Assembly (NCBI GenBank): GCA_023055425.1
Contig: JALGPY010000004.1
Span: 56,629,718-56,693,717, forward strand
Length of the DNA: 64,000 nucleotides
Direction: 5' to 3'
Source: Linanthus parryae
Taxonomy: Eukaryota > Streptophyta > Magnoliopsida > Ericales > Polemoniaceae
A model generated the notes under the pieces. It was not told where the DNA came from and ran no database searches. It worked only from the letters and a program-made list of their open reading frames with translations. This document shows positions 1 through 11,323 of the stretch, one piece after another. Numbering within the stretch: the first letter of the stretch is position 1; each line of letters begins with the position of its first letter. A program made the translations under genes and the position numbers.

Positions 1-3000
1 GACCACACCAAGTTCAGAAACAAACTTTCTGATCCAAACAGCCTCCTTTGCTGCGCCATTTGCAGCAATGTACTCAGCCTCTGTTGTAGAATCAGCTACC
101 GTCTCTTGCTTGGAACTCTTCCAGCTCACCGCTGCTCCATTCAGGCAAAACACATATCCCGACTGTGATCTAAAGTCATCTCTGTCGGTTTGGAAGCTTG
201 CATCAGTGTAACCCCTTACACGCAACTCTTCCTCACCGCCAAACATCAAGAAAGCATCCTTAGTTCTTCTCAAGTACTTTAGGATGTTCTTGACAGCAAT
301 CCAGTGACTCTCACCCGGATTGGATTGGTATCTGCTTGTCATACTCAAGGCATATGACACATCTGGTCTAGTACATAACATGGCGTACATGATGGATCCT
401 ATGGCCGAGGCATAGGGAATCCTAGTCATGCGTTCCTTCTCAATCTCATTGGAAGGACATCCACTCTTCGAAAGAGTGATTCCATGTGACATGGGCAAGA
501 ATCCCTTCTTGGAATCTTGCATGTTGAACCGTTTCAACACCTTGTCAATATATGTACTTTGACTTAGGCCTAGCAACCTCTTAGATCTATCTCTATAGAT
601 CTTTATACCGAGTATATAGGCTGCTTCCCCTAAGTCTTTCATTGAGAAACACTTTCCTAGCCAATCTTTCACAGATTGCAGCATGGGAACGTCGTTTCCA
701 ATGAGTAGTATGTCATCCACATACAAGACCAGAAAAGCTACAGAGCTCCCACTAACCTTCTTGTAGACACAAGACTCATCTTCGTTTCTGATGAAGCCAA
801 ACTCTTTGACTACTTCATCAAAACGTCGATTCCAACTCCTAGAAGCTTGCTTCAATCCATAAATGGATCGTTGCAGCTTACAGACTTTGTTGGCTTGCTT
901 TGGATCCTCAAAACCCTCCGGCTGTATCATATACACGTCCTCGAGGAGATTCCCATAAAGGAATGCTGTTTTGACATCCATCTGCCAAATCTCATAGTCG
1001 TAGTATGCTGCAATTGCAAGTAGGATTCGGATGGATTTGGTCATTGCGACTGGTGAAAAGGTTTCATCATAGTCAATACCATGAATCTGTCTGAATCCTT
1101 TAGCCACCAATCGGCCCTTATAGGTAATCACATTACCATCCATGTCGATCTTCTTCTTGAAGACCCATTTGCACCCTATGGGCCGTGCCCCATTAGGTGG
1201 TTCCACCAAAGTCCATATTTTGTTGGTATACATGGATTCCATCTCGGATCTCATGGCCTCAAGCCACTTCTGCGAGTCTGGGCCATTAATGGCCTCCTCA
1301 TAGGTAGTAGGCTCATCATCTATGAGCATCGTGTCACCGGAATCAGTTACGAGAAGTCCGTACCTCTCGGGTTCCTGGCGCACTCTACTAGATCTACGAA
1401 GCTCTTGTGTTACCTGAACAGGTGGCTCCACAACTGCTTGTGATTCCTGTTCATGTTCCATAATCGGTTCTGTTATTTGTGGTTCTTGAACTTCTTCAAG
1501 TTCTACATTCCTCCCACTTGCTTCTTTAGAGACAAACTCTCTTTCTAGAAACACGCCGGTCCGAGCAACAAACACTTTGTTCTCGGTTGGATTGTAGAAG
1601 TAGTATCCCTTCGTTTCCTTAGGGTACCCCACAAATTTACACTTAACCGATTTAGGCCCTAGCTTGTCTGATTGTAAACGTTTTACATAGACATCGCAGC
1701 CCCAAATCCTCATGAACGACAGTGTGGGACGCCTCCCACTCCACATCTCATATGGTGTCTTCATGACTGATTTAGATGGAACACGGTTAATGGTGAAAGC
1801 TTCACTTAATAGAGCGTAGCCCCAAAATGATAATGGAAGATCGGTTTGACACATCATAGACCGAACCATATCCAATAGGGTTCGATTCCTCCTCTCGGAC
1901 ACGCCATTCCATTGTGGCGTTCCGGGTGGAGTGAGTTGGGACACGATCCCACACTCTCTAAGATAGTCGTCAAACTCTTGGCTTAAGTATTCTCCTCCAC
2001 GATCTGATCGTAGAGCTTTGATACTTTTGCCAAGTTGCTTCTCTACTTCATTCTTGAATTCTTTGAACACTTCAAAGGATTCGGATTTTGCCCTCATTAG
2101 GTACACAAATCCATATCTACTGTAATCATCAGTAAACGTAATGAAGTAGACATAACCACCCCTGGCAGGCGTGGCAAATGGCCCACACACATCAGTATGT
2201 ATGAGCGCCAATTGCTCACTAGTCCTCTCACCTTTCTTATTGAAAGGGGACTTTGTCATTTTTCCCAATAAACAAGCCTCACATGTCTCATATGATTCAA
2301 AATCAAATGAGTCTAGTAGTCCATCCTTATGGAGTCTAGATACACGTTTCTCATTTATGTGGCCTAAACGACAATGCCATAAATAAGCAGGATTTAAATC
2401 ATTTATTTTAATCCGCTTGGTATTAATGTTGTAGACAGGATTACTTAGATCAAGGACATAAAGTCCATTAAATAATTGCGCACTAAAATAGTGAATATTA
2501 TTCAAATAAAAGGAACAACAGTTGTTCTTTATTGAAATAATAAAACCTTCCTTGTCCAAACAAGAAATAGAAATAATGTTTCTGCTCATAGCAGACACAA
2601 AATAGCAATTATTTAATTCTAAAACTAATCCTGAAGGCAGAGATAGCTCGCATACGCCTATGGCCAACGCAGCAACCTTTGCTCCATTCCCAACGCGCAG
2701 ATCTACCTCCCCTTTAGCCAATCTTTTACTTCTCTTTAGATCCTGCATATTTCGACAAATATGAGATCCACATCGAGTATTTAATACCCATGATGTAGAG
2801 ACAGTTAAATTGACATCTACAACAAAAATACCTGGTGGTGGTGGAATCACTATTCCAAGCCTCTTGTCCTCCAGATATTTTGGGCAGTTCCTCCTCCAGT
2901 GTCCAGGTTGACTACAGTAGTGACATTCACCCTTAGTCACGACCTTGGAAATGGCACCAACAGGCTTAAGGGCTTGTTCCTTGGACTTAGAAACTGACTT

Positions 3001-3684
3001 GCCTTTGCCCTTGGAGGAAGAGGCAAACTTTTTACCCTTTCCTTTATGCACCATCATAATGGCTTTTCCCTTACCCTTATTGATGCTCTGTTCAGCCGTC
3101 CTCAACATGTTGAGCAAATCTGGCAGTGGCTTAACGATCTCGTTCATGTTATAGTTCATAATGAACTGTCCATAACTCTCGGGCAACGATTGCAACACGA
3201 GATCGGTTGCCAACTCTTGGCCGACCGGGAACCCAAGCCGGGCGAGATTCTCCAAGTACCCGATCATTCGGAGTACATGGGGTCCCACCGGGTTCCCCTC
3301 CGCCAGATGACATTTGAACAGTGCCTTTGAGACCTCATACCTCTCTACCCTCGCCTGCTCTTGGAAGAGCTGCTTTAGATGTTCGATCATATCGACAGCA
3401 TTCATGTTCTCATGTTGCTTCTGAAGCTCAGAGGTCATGGTGCAAAGCATTAGGCAGGCCGCATCATTAGCGTCATTAACACGCTTTTGATACGCCTTTA
3501 AGGCAGCAGGTGTCTGATTCTCTGGACCTTCTGGAACATGCTCCTCTATTGCGTACAGCTTCTTCTCTTGCTTGAGAACAATTCTCAAGTTTCTGTACCA
3601 ATCGAGAAAGTTGGTTCCAGAGAGCTTGTCCTTCTCAAGGACAGATCGTAGGGAATGTTGTGAACTCGATGAGTTGTTTGCCAT
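1..3684 (-). CDS. Ty1/copia gag-pol polyprotein, partial at window edge (copia A)
   Basis: One open frame runs on the minus strand from ATG at 3684 to position 1 without a stop (1,228 codons), so the C-terminus lies outside the window. In order it shows: a UBN2-type gag beginning MANNSSSSQ; a CCHC knuckle (CHYCSQPGHWRRNC, about 2890-2930); a protease region; the pre-integrase motif HCRLGHI (about 2365); integrase D, D and E (HTDVCGPF, DDYSRY, NGVSERRNR); reverse transcriptase with YVDDILLIG (about 705); and RNase H with KQETVADSTTEAEY (about 70-110). The RT and RNase H wording and the long leader resemble the BARE/Angela/TAR group of copia; that clade call is from memory. The frame is uninterrupted, but the protease site reads LNTRCGSH where LDTGCGSH is usual. 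The catalytic Asp is therefore lost, and autonomous polyprotein maturation is doubtful. It was transcribed from the LTR at 5373-6803. Confidence 0.93.
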   Translation of the reverse strand, partial: MANNSSSSQHSLRSVLEKDKLSGTNFLDWYRNLRIVLKQEKKLYAIEEHVPEGPENQTPAALKAYQKRVNDANDAACLMLCTMTSELQKQHENMNAVDMIEHLKQLFQEQARVERYEVSKALFKCHLAEGNPVGPHVLRMIGYLENLARLGFPVGQELATDLVLQSLPESYGQFIMNYNMNEIVKPLPDLLNMLRTAEQSINKGKGKAIMMVHKGKGKKFASSSKGKGKSVSKSKEQALKPVGAISKVVTKGECHYCSQPGHWRRNCPKYLEDKRLGIVIPPPPGIFVVDVNLTVSTSWVLNTRCGSHICRNMQDLKRSKRLAKGEVDLRVGNGAKVAALAIGVCELSLPSGLVLELNNCYFVSAMSRNIISISCLDKEGFIISIKNNCCSFYLNNIHYFSAQLFNGLYVLDLSNPVYNINTKRIKINDLNPAYLWHCRLGHINEKRVSRLHKDGLLDSFDFESYETCEACLLGKMTKSPFNKKGERTSEQLALIHTDVCGPFATPARGGYVYFITFTDDYSRYGFVYLMRAKSESFEVFKEFKNEVEKQLGKSIKALRSDRGGEYLSQEFDDYLRECGIVSQLTPPGTPQWNGVSERRNRTLLDMVRSMMCQTDLPLSFWGYALLSEAFTINRVPSKSVMKTPYEMWSGRRPTLSFMRIWGCDVYVKRLQSDKLGPKSVKCKFVGYPKETKGYYFYNPTENKVFVARTGVFLEREFVSKEASGRNVELEEVQEPQITEPIMEHEQESQAVVEPPVQVTQELRRSSRVRQEPERYGLLVTDSGDTMLIDDEPTTYEEAINGPDSQKWLEAMRSEMESMYTNKIWTLVEPPNGARPIGCKWVFKKKIDMDGNVITYKGRLVAKGFRQIHGIDYDETFSPVAMTKSIRILLAIAAYYDYEIWQMDVKTAFLYGNLLEDVYMIQPEGFEDPKQANKVCKLQRSIYGLKQASRSWNRRFDEVVKEFGFIRNEDESCVYKKVSGSSVAFLVLYVDDILLIGNDVPMLQSVKDWLGKCFSMKDLGEAAYILGIKIYRDRSKRLLGLSQSTYIDKVLKRFNMQDSKKGFLPMSHGITLSKSGCPSNEIEKERMTRIPYASAIGSIMYAMLCTRPDVSYALSMTSRYQSNPGESHWIAVKNILKYLRRTKDAFLMFGGEEELRVRGYTDASFQTDRDDFRSQSGYVFCLNGAAVSWKSSKQETVADSTTEAEYIAANGAAKEAVWIRKFVSELGVV

Positions 3685-5358
3685 GTGGAATTCTACAAAA
3701 GGAAAATACGCAAGTTTTAGTATTTGTGAATTTTTGACTATATTTAATAATGGCTAGTTTATTAAATATAGCTCCCACTATTTTTCTACGGATTAATAAC
3801 CCTCAAGATATTAATGCGGAAAATATCCTTATATTTTCTAGTGGGCCAAGATCCATCTTTTTCATCTCCTTATGAGCTTGCTTTGGCAAGTCACCCATAA
3901 TTCGATTACTTCTTAGGTAGGAACAATTCCAATTGCATCCCATATGCAACTCTTGGTTCAACCGGGCAAATAACTCCTTATTTATCCATCCTTATGGATA
4001 ATCCCAATTGATTGCCTCTAGGTTTCTTAATCAAATTAATAGCCTAGTTGTGTTCAACCTCTTATCCAAACAATTGCACATTGTTACGTGCCATCGCATT
4101 CCATCATTATGAACCAAGTCGCCATGCTTTGGCACGCACGAACTTGATAAATAATGATGATAATGAGTGTTTAAATAACGAGAAGGCAAGAACACAATAT
4201 TTTAAAATTTGAGGGATTTTTCAAATTCAATTTTAATTATTTTGTTGATCAATGTCAACTAATCTATCTATTTGAGTTTGGGCACAACTCCAAATAATAG
4301 ATCCGGGTTGTCTAATTATCTTATTATCCTAATTGCATGCATCATCCATACACCAACCACACAAATAATAAGACAATAAATAAACAACCACAAAACAGAA
4401 ATTAAACGTGATGTGGATATGGCCTTTTCTAGACTAAGATAATTCCAAGCCAATGGAATTATCTATGAACCCTAAACAATCACATCTCCATGCGTCTTGA
4501 TCTTTTGGTCCATCCATCATAGTCATGTGGTGTGCTCCATGCTCCATGTTCCATCTTTTGTGGCTCCTTTGGCTTTGGGCTTCTTTTCTCCAATCTTGGC
4601 TAACAATCTACTTTATCTAGCACTAGCTAATATCTATACTAAATAAAATAAATCTCACAGGTTGAGAAAAAAAATTGGCACGCAGGCCATAAAACCCTAA
4701 TTAATTATTACAATTAATTGATCAGCTCGCAGGCCGTAAAACCAAACCACAAAATTAAACATCCACATCAAACCACATCCTAAGGCCATATCCAATCACC
4801 ATGCGATTTGCACATAAACAGTTAAAATCCAATTTTAACGCGCTTGGTCAATTTTAATTGATTTTTAGGATTTCTAGGGTTAAAACGGTCCATGGGCCCA
4901 ACAATCCAATTGCCCGGGCCCAAATAAGTGAACCATGAAGCCCTAGGGCCGGCCCGGCCCAAAACCCGCAAGCTAGGCCCGCGGGTTAGGGCCGCCCGGC
5001 CCCATAAGGCGCCAAGCTTGGGCGGCAAGCAAGGGGGTGGTCCCCTAGGGGGCCGAACCTCCTTGTGGAGGTTGTTTCCAAAACAACCTCCTTGCTTGGA
5101 GCCCAAGTTTGGTTGTTTCCTTGTTGTGGGAGAACTCCTTCTTCCCCAAGGATGCCCAAACCCTAGATCTAAGATCCTAAAATTTCTCAAACTCACCAAT
5201 TCATGCATCCAATGCAATAATTGGGTCTTGTTATGATTAATTCTTTGACAAATTGCATCCAATGCTTGATTTGTCTTGTTTTACGCGATAAACAACAAAT
5301 TAAGGTGTAAAACAACAAGAATGTAACACATAAACTACGTTTATGCTCTATGACCTGT
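3685..5358 (-). other. Untranslated leader of copia A
   Basis: These 1.7 kb between the primer-binding site and the gag ATG hold no supported coding region; the short frames on both strands are GC-rich accidents. A long leader is usual in BARE/Angela-type copia elements. The part at 4850-5100 is markedly GC-rich. It contains a perfect 11-bp inverted repeat with a 3-nt loop at 5067-5091. About 270 bp next to the PBS (5090-5358) are closely similar to the leader stub of copia B at 6804-7065, which shows that the two elements are close relatives. Confidence 0.8.
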
Positions 5359-5371
5359 GGCTCTGATACCA
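5359..5371 (-). other. Primer-binding site of copia A
   Basis: Read on the minus strand this is TGGTATCAGAGCC, complementary to the 3' end of plant initiator tRNA-Met and the standard minus-strand primer site of plant Ty1/copia elements. It lies one base from the inner LTR edge and is intact. Confidence 0.92.
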
Positions 5372-5372
5372 C

Positions 5373-6803
5373 TGTAGGGTTTTGATTCATGGATCGCGCA
5401 AACGGAAGCATAATCAAACAAACAACCATGCAAAACCCTCCAAGGATCACAAGTCTAGATGCATAACGATAGTGAAGGTAAGAAATCATAAACACACCTT
5501 TGGGTTCTCCTTGATGACTTCAAACGCGAATAGTGTCACGTTCTCTATAGTTGATCCACGCCTAGAGTTGTTCCTAGATCTCCAATCTCCTTGGTGCTAG
5601 CCCGGAATGAAAGGAGAGTGAAGGAATCACGCAAAACGAGGCACAAAAAGGGGGTTCGGCCCCTTTGTGGCGTCGGGGACGAGTGGGCGGCGGCAAGGGG
5701 GCGGCGTCCCTCTTGTTGCTTGCTCTCTCTCTCCTTTGTTCTCTCCTACTCTTGTTATGTTCTCTTTAGAGCATAAGTTGTGTAGGGAAGGAAGGAGGAG
5801 GGTCCTTTATATAGTCCAACAATTCCTTGTTAACTACCTAAAAGACTTATTCTAGTCCTACTAGAATTCAATTTAGTCCCTTCCTTGCAAATTAGTCCCT
5901 ACTAAGTTTGCAAGGGTTTGCAAAGTGATCCTTCTAATTAATTAATCCAATTAATTAATTCCAAATCTAGTACAATTCTATATAGCGTGTGACCCCATAG
6001 GTTCTATCTAGTTGGTAGCAACTCTTTGCTAATATGGAGCGGTTTCTAGCAAAACATCCATTCTAGCCAACTAATAGAATAGTCATCTAGACAACCTTGT
6101 ACAAGTAATTGTCTCATCCCTTTGCCTCCATATCCGGATTCGACACGAGACATACAAGTCACACTCGTATATCCAATCCCTAGTTTCTCGATCCATGGAA
6201 TAGCCTTATTCGTGCAAATAACATCAATATCCCATATATTGATTTATTTGAGTCTGGCCAGACATTCTATAAGCACTATCCTTCGAGTGGCCTTGGATAT
6301 TTGCTCCCGTTATGTGGGAGGGGCAAATCCTCTCTACGTCCACTACGATCTCTAAGCTTGCTTCTCATTGTATCCAGTACACGCCTTTATAACTACCCAG
6401 TTACGGTGTAGCGTTTAACGCTACCAAGATCACAATGATCCACAACTAGAATATCTAGTGACTTCAAGTCTAAGGATGACAATACCATTGTACCCGAGAA
6501 GCACTTGTGACTCAACATAACGTGTATGTAGCCTTCTCGGTGATGGGTCAATCCAGTGCAACATTCCGTAATGCACACCTATGTGTTGGATCGTGATATC
6601 TCCATATCAATCCAACCCCATACTAGTCTATAAATGATTGTCCCATTTAATCATTATACTTGACTAGGGATATTTAAGATAAACAACACAATTGTAAATC
6701 TAAGGACTTCATTATATTAAATATCCAATAAATAATAAATGAATTTCTAGCCAATTACAAATTCATACTAAACTAGATTGCCTCTAGGGCATCTATTCCA
6801 ACA
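5373..6803 (-). mobile_element. 5' LTR of copia A
   Basis: This 1,431-bp long terminal repeat is bounded by TGTAGGG and TTCCAACA on the + strand, so on the minus strand it runs TGTTGGAATAG to CCCTACA. It is recognised by co-linear similarity to the LTR at 7080-8526 and by the adjoining PBS. A minus-strand TATA box, CTATATAAAG, lies at 5805-5814 and is conserved in the second LTR. It would drive transcription toward gag-pol. The partner 3' LTR must lie left of the window. Confidence 0.92.
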
Positions 6804-7079
6804 CTTGGTGCCCTAGCTTGGTTGTTTCCTTGTATGAAAAGAACTCCTTCTTTCCATAGGATGCCCAAACCCTAGATCTAAGATCCTAAAATTTCTCAAA
6901 CTCACTAATTCATGCATCCAATGCAAAAACTATGTCTTGTTATGATTGATTATTGACAAATTGCATCATATGCTTGATTTCTTATTTTACGCGATAAACA
7001 ATAAATTTAAAGTGTAAAACTATCAAAACGTAACACATAAATCACGTTTATGCTCTACGACCTGTGGCTCTTATACCAC
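6804..7079 (-). mobile_element. Truncated leader and PBS of copia B
   Basis: This 276-bp stretch matches the PBS-proximal leader of copia A (5090-5372) and stops abruptly at the edge of LTR A. Its PBS at 7066-7078 carries a change (CTCTTATACCA on the + strand instead of CTCTGATACCA). The simplest reading is that copia A inserted into the leader of copia B in the same orientation. The rest of B would then lie left of the window. Confidence 0.8.
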
Positions 7080-8526
7080 TGTAGGGTTTTGATCATGGAT
7101 ACGCAGCGGAAAAACAAATACTATCCATGCAATACCCTCCAAGGATCACAGGACAAGAGACATAACGATGTTAAGGGAAGAAATCAAGTTACACACCTTA
7201 GGGTTTCTCCCGTGATGACCAGAAACGTGAATTGTGTCCCGTTCTCTATAGTTGATCCACGCCTAGAGTTGAGATCTAGATCTTCCTTATCCTTTTTCCT
7301 AGCCCGGATTGGAGGAAGAGGAAGAAGAAATCACACAACGCGAGGAAACAAGGAGGGGCGGCCTCCTTATTTGGGCCGACGAGATGAGGTGACGGCAAGG
7401 TGAGCGGACGGGTCCCTCTTGCTTGCTTGCTCTCTCCTTTTGTTCTCTCCCACTCAAGTTATGAACTAAAGGCTCATAAGTGTGGGAAGGAAGGAAGGAG
7501 CATCCTTTATATAGTCAAACAAATCCTTGCAAACTACCTACTTGCAAATTACCTAAAGGACCCATTCTAGTCCTACTAGAATTCGGTTTAGTCCCTTCCT
7601 TGCAAATTAGTCCTACTAAGTTTGCAAGGTGTTGCAAAGTTATCCTTCTAATTAATTAATTAATCCTATTAATTAATTACCAACTCTAGTTCAACTCTAT
7701 ATAGCGTGTGACCCCATAGGTTCTATCTAGTTGGTAGCAACAATTTGCTAATATGGAGCGGTTCCTAGCAAAACATCCATTCTAGCCAACTAAAAGAATA
7801 GTCATCCGACAAACCTTGTACAAGTAATTTTCTCATCCCTTTGTCTCTATATCCGGATTGGACACGAGACATACAAGTCACACTCGTATATCCAATCCAT
7901 AGTTTCTCGATCCATTGGAAAAGCCTTATTCGTGCAAATAACATCAATATCCCATATTTATTTATTAGAGTCTGGCCAGACATTCTATAAGCACTATCCC
8001 TCGAGTAGCCTAGGATATTTGTTCCCGTTATGTGGGAGGGACAAATTCTATCTACGTCCACTACGATCTCTAAGCTTTCTTCTTATTGTATCCGGTACAC
8101 GCCTTTATAACTACCTAGTCATGGTGTAGCGTTTAACGCTACCAAAATCACAATAATCCACAACTAGAATATCTAGCGACTTAAAGTCTAAGGATGACAA
8201 TACCATTGCACCGCGAGAAGCACTTGTGACTTAATATAACGTGTATGTAGCCTTCTCGGAGATGGATCAATCCGGTGCGCCATTACCCTTAATGCACACC
8301 CATGCGTTGGATCATGATATCTCCATATCAATCCAACCCCATACTAGTCTATCGATGATTTTCCCATTAATCATTTATACTGGACTAGGGATATTTAAGA
8401 TAAACAACGGAATTCTAAATCTAAGGAATTCATTATATTAAATATCCAATAAATAATACAATGAATGTTCTAGCTAAAATAAAATTCATGATAAACTAGA
8501 TTGCCTCTAGGGCATCTATTCCAACA
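7080..8526 (-). mobile_element. 5' LTR of copia B
   Basis: This 1,447-bp LTR has the same termini as LTR A (TGTAGGG...TTCCAACA on the + strand), with a minus-strand TATA box at 7505-7514. Its outer edge abuts an Athila-like pol gene at 8527, so element B inserted into that gypsy element. The five bases after it are GAAAC; the matching target copy would be outside the window. Confidence 0.92.
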
Positions 8527-11323
8527 GAAACCCCTTCCTTTGGATTTGAAATATGCATTTCTTGGGGTTAATGATACTTATCCTATTATCATCTCATCTT
8601 CCCTTCATGTTGAGAAAGAAAAGAGGTTTTTTGAAGTTTTGAAGGACTACAAGGGTGTCGTAGGATGGTCCATTGAGGATATTAAAGGCATTAGTCCTTC
8701 CATTTGCATACATAGTATTCATTTAGAGAAAAATGTCAAAACTTCAATGGAACCTCAAAGAAAGTTAAACCCTCACATTCAAGAGGTTGTGAGAGCCCAG
8801 GTGCTCAAGTTATTAGATGCGGATATGATTTATCCCATCTCGGATAGTAAATGGGTAAGTCCTACCCAAGTGGTCCCTAAAAAATCGGGGGTCACCGTTG
8901 TTGAAAATGAGAAGGGTGAGCTTGTGACTACTAGAGTCTTTACGAAGTGGCGGATGTGCATTGATTCTAGAAAATTAAATGTCGTCACTAGGAAGGATCA
9001 TTTTCCCCTTCCATTCATAGCCCAAATGTTAGAAAGGTTAGTCGGGCATTAATTTTATTGTTTCTTAGATGTCTACACGGGTTATAATCAAATTGCCATA
9101 GATTCAATGGACCAAGAGAAAACCACTTTAACTTGTCCATTTGGAACATTTTTCTATAGGAGGATGCCTATTGGTTTGTGTAATGCCCTGGCTACCTTTC
9201 AATGTTGCATGTTAATCATATTCTCGGACATGGTAGAAAAATTCATGGAAGTTGTGATGATGTGAAGAAGATGATTTTAAGAAGATGTGAAGAAAAGAAT
9301 TTAGTATTGAATTGCGAAAATGCCACTTTATGGTTAGGCAAGGAATTATTTTGGGTCATGTTATTTCCTCTCCTGGTATTGGTGTGGACGAGGCCAAAGT
9401 AGATGTGATTTCTAATCTTCCACCTCCTAAATGTGTTAAGGATGTTAGATCTTTCCTAGGTCATGCGGGATTTTATAGGAGATTTATCAAGGACTTCAGC
9501 TCACTTGCTAAGCCCTTGACTTCAAAAGGAAAATTCATTTGAGTGGCCTAGTGCATGCCAAGAGGCATTTGAAAAGTTGGAGGATTTATTGGTAACGACC
9601 CCTATCATGCAACCACCCAAATGGACTCTTTATTTTGAAATCATGTGTGATGCTAGTGACCATGCGGTTGGTGCCGTTTTGGGTCAAAGAGGTGAAGATA
9701 AGAAACCACATGTTATCTACTATGCAAGTAAAACTTTGAATGATGCTCAATTAAATTATTTCACTACGGAAAAATAGCTTTTGGCCATGGTGTTTGCTAT
9801 TAAAAAATTTAGGCCATACTTGCTTGGTTCAAAAGTGCTTGTCTACACCGACCATGTCTCCTTGAAATACCTTTTCACAAAGAAAGATTCCAAACATCAT
9901 TTAAGTCGTTGGGTACTTTTGCTTCAAGAGTTTGACATTCAAATCAAGGATAAACGAGGTGTGGAAAATATTATGGCGGATCACTTGTCTAGGATTCACA
10001 TTCCTAAGCCAAAAATTTCCTTGCCTATTCTTGAGACTTTTCCGAATGAACATATCTTTGCCCTTTTAAATGTTCCTTGGTTTTCCGATATTGCTAATTA
10101 TCTTGCATGTGGAATTTTTCTTGAAAATTTAAAAGGTCATGAGAAGTTGCGGTTTGTAAGAGAATGCCAGAATTTTTTTTGGGATGACCCTTACTTGTTT
10201 TAATATTGCCCGGATGTTAGAATGTGCATCCCAAATGAAGAGTTTCATAGTGTTCTTTCATTTTACCATGAGTATGCTTGTGGAGGCCATTTTTCGGCTA
10301 GAAAAATCGCCGCCAAGATTTTGCAAAGTTGTTTATATTGGCCTACTCTTTTTAGTGATGCATTTCATTTTTGCAAAGCATGTGATAGGTGCCAAAGGAT
10401 GGGAGGAAATATTGGGAAGAGAAATATGATTCCCTTGAACCCCATTCTAGTTATTGAAATATTTTATTGTTGGGTATTGACTTCATGGGTCCAATCCCAT
10501 CATCCTTTGGCAATCTATATATACTCCTCGGGGTGGATTATGTGTCAAAGTGGGTTGAACCAATACCTTCAAAAACCAATGATCATAGATTTGTGATCAA
10601 GTTTCTTCAACACCACATTTTATCTTGTTTTGGCATGCCCCGAGCTATCATTAGCGATGAAGGGACACATTTTTGCAATAGGCCTTTTGAGAGCCTCATG
10701 AAAAAGTATGGAATTGTGCATAAAGTTGGCACACCATACCACCCACAAACTAGTGGGCAAGTGGAAGTTTCTAATAGGTAAATTAAAAGGATCTTGGAGA
10801 AAACAGTAAACCCAAACCGCAAAGATTGGTCTTTGAGGTTGGTTGATGCTCTTTGGGCTTACCATACCGCTTACAAGACTCCCATTGGTGTGTATCCATA
10901 TAGACTAGTGCATGGAAAGGCATGCCATCTTCCGGTGGAGCTATGGCACAAGTGGGAGAAGAAAGTAAGTTAAACTTGAATGAGTTAGAAGAGCTTAGAA
11001 ATGAGGCTTATGAGAACACTAGGATCTCTAAGGCAATGACATTGGCTTATCATGATAAACATATTGTTCCTAAGTCTTTTGAGCCTAATTAAAAATTTCT
11101 TCTCTTTAACTCAAGGATGAAACTCTTTGGATTAAAGTTGCAATCAAAATGGAATAGTCCATATATAGTGAAGCATGTATATTCTTATGGGACCATTGAA
11201 ATTTCGAACCCCAAAAGTGGGGAAAGTTTTAAGATAAATGGCCAACGATTGAAACCATATGTTGAAAATTTTGATGCCAAGACTAAGTCTATTTCTCTTA
11301 TGGACCCAACCTATACTAACTAG
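8527..11323 (+). pseudogene. Athila-like gypsy pol remains: RT, RNase H, integrase
   Basis: The frame enters from the copia B insertion point with LKYAFLGVNDTYP and ADIKGISPS-type pol wording (SIEDIKGISPSICIHSI here), typical of Athila/Calypso gypsy elements. RT motifs continue with LDVYTGYNQI (about 9070) and LGHAGFYRRFIKDF (about 9460). RNase H follows (CDASDHAVGAVLGQR about 9650; [12 protein letters not shown] about 9840). The integrase zinc finger (CDRCQRMGG, 10380), core ([23 protein letters not shown]) and a C-terminal tail to 11323 come next. Stops at 9050, 9539, 9775 and 10782 and several frameshifts break it. Sequence around the FxDD-type RT site (about 9230-9270) is shortened: DD survives but the following residues are missing. 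Upstream gag and protease would lie left of the window. Confidence 0.9.

Noticed and set aside
1081..3757. Several + strand frames across the copia A body
   Set aside because: They are shadows of the open minus-strand gag-pol frame.
4822..5262. Opposed 146- and 102-codon frames in the copia A leader
   Set aside because: They exist because the stretch is GC-rich and stop-poor; there is no start context, domain or conservation, and it lies inside the untranslated leader.
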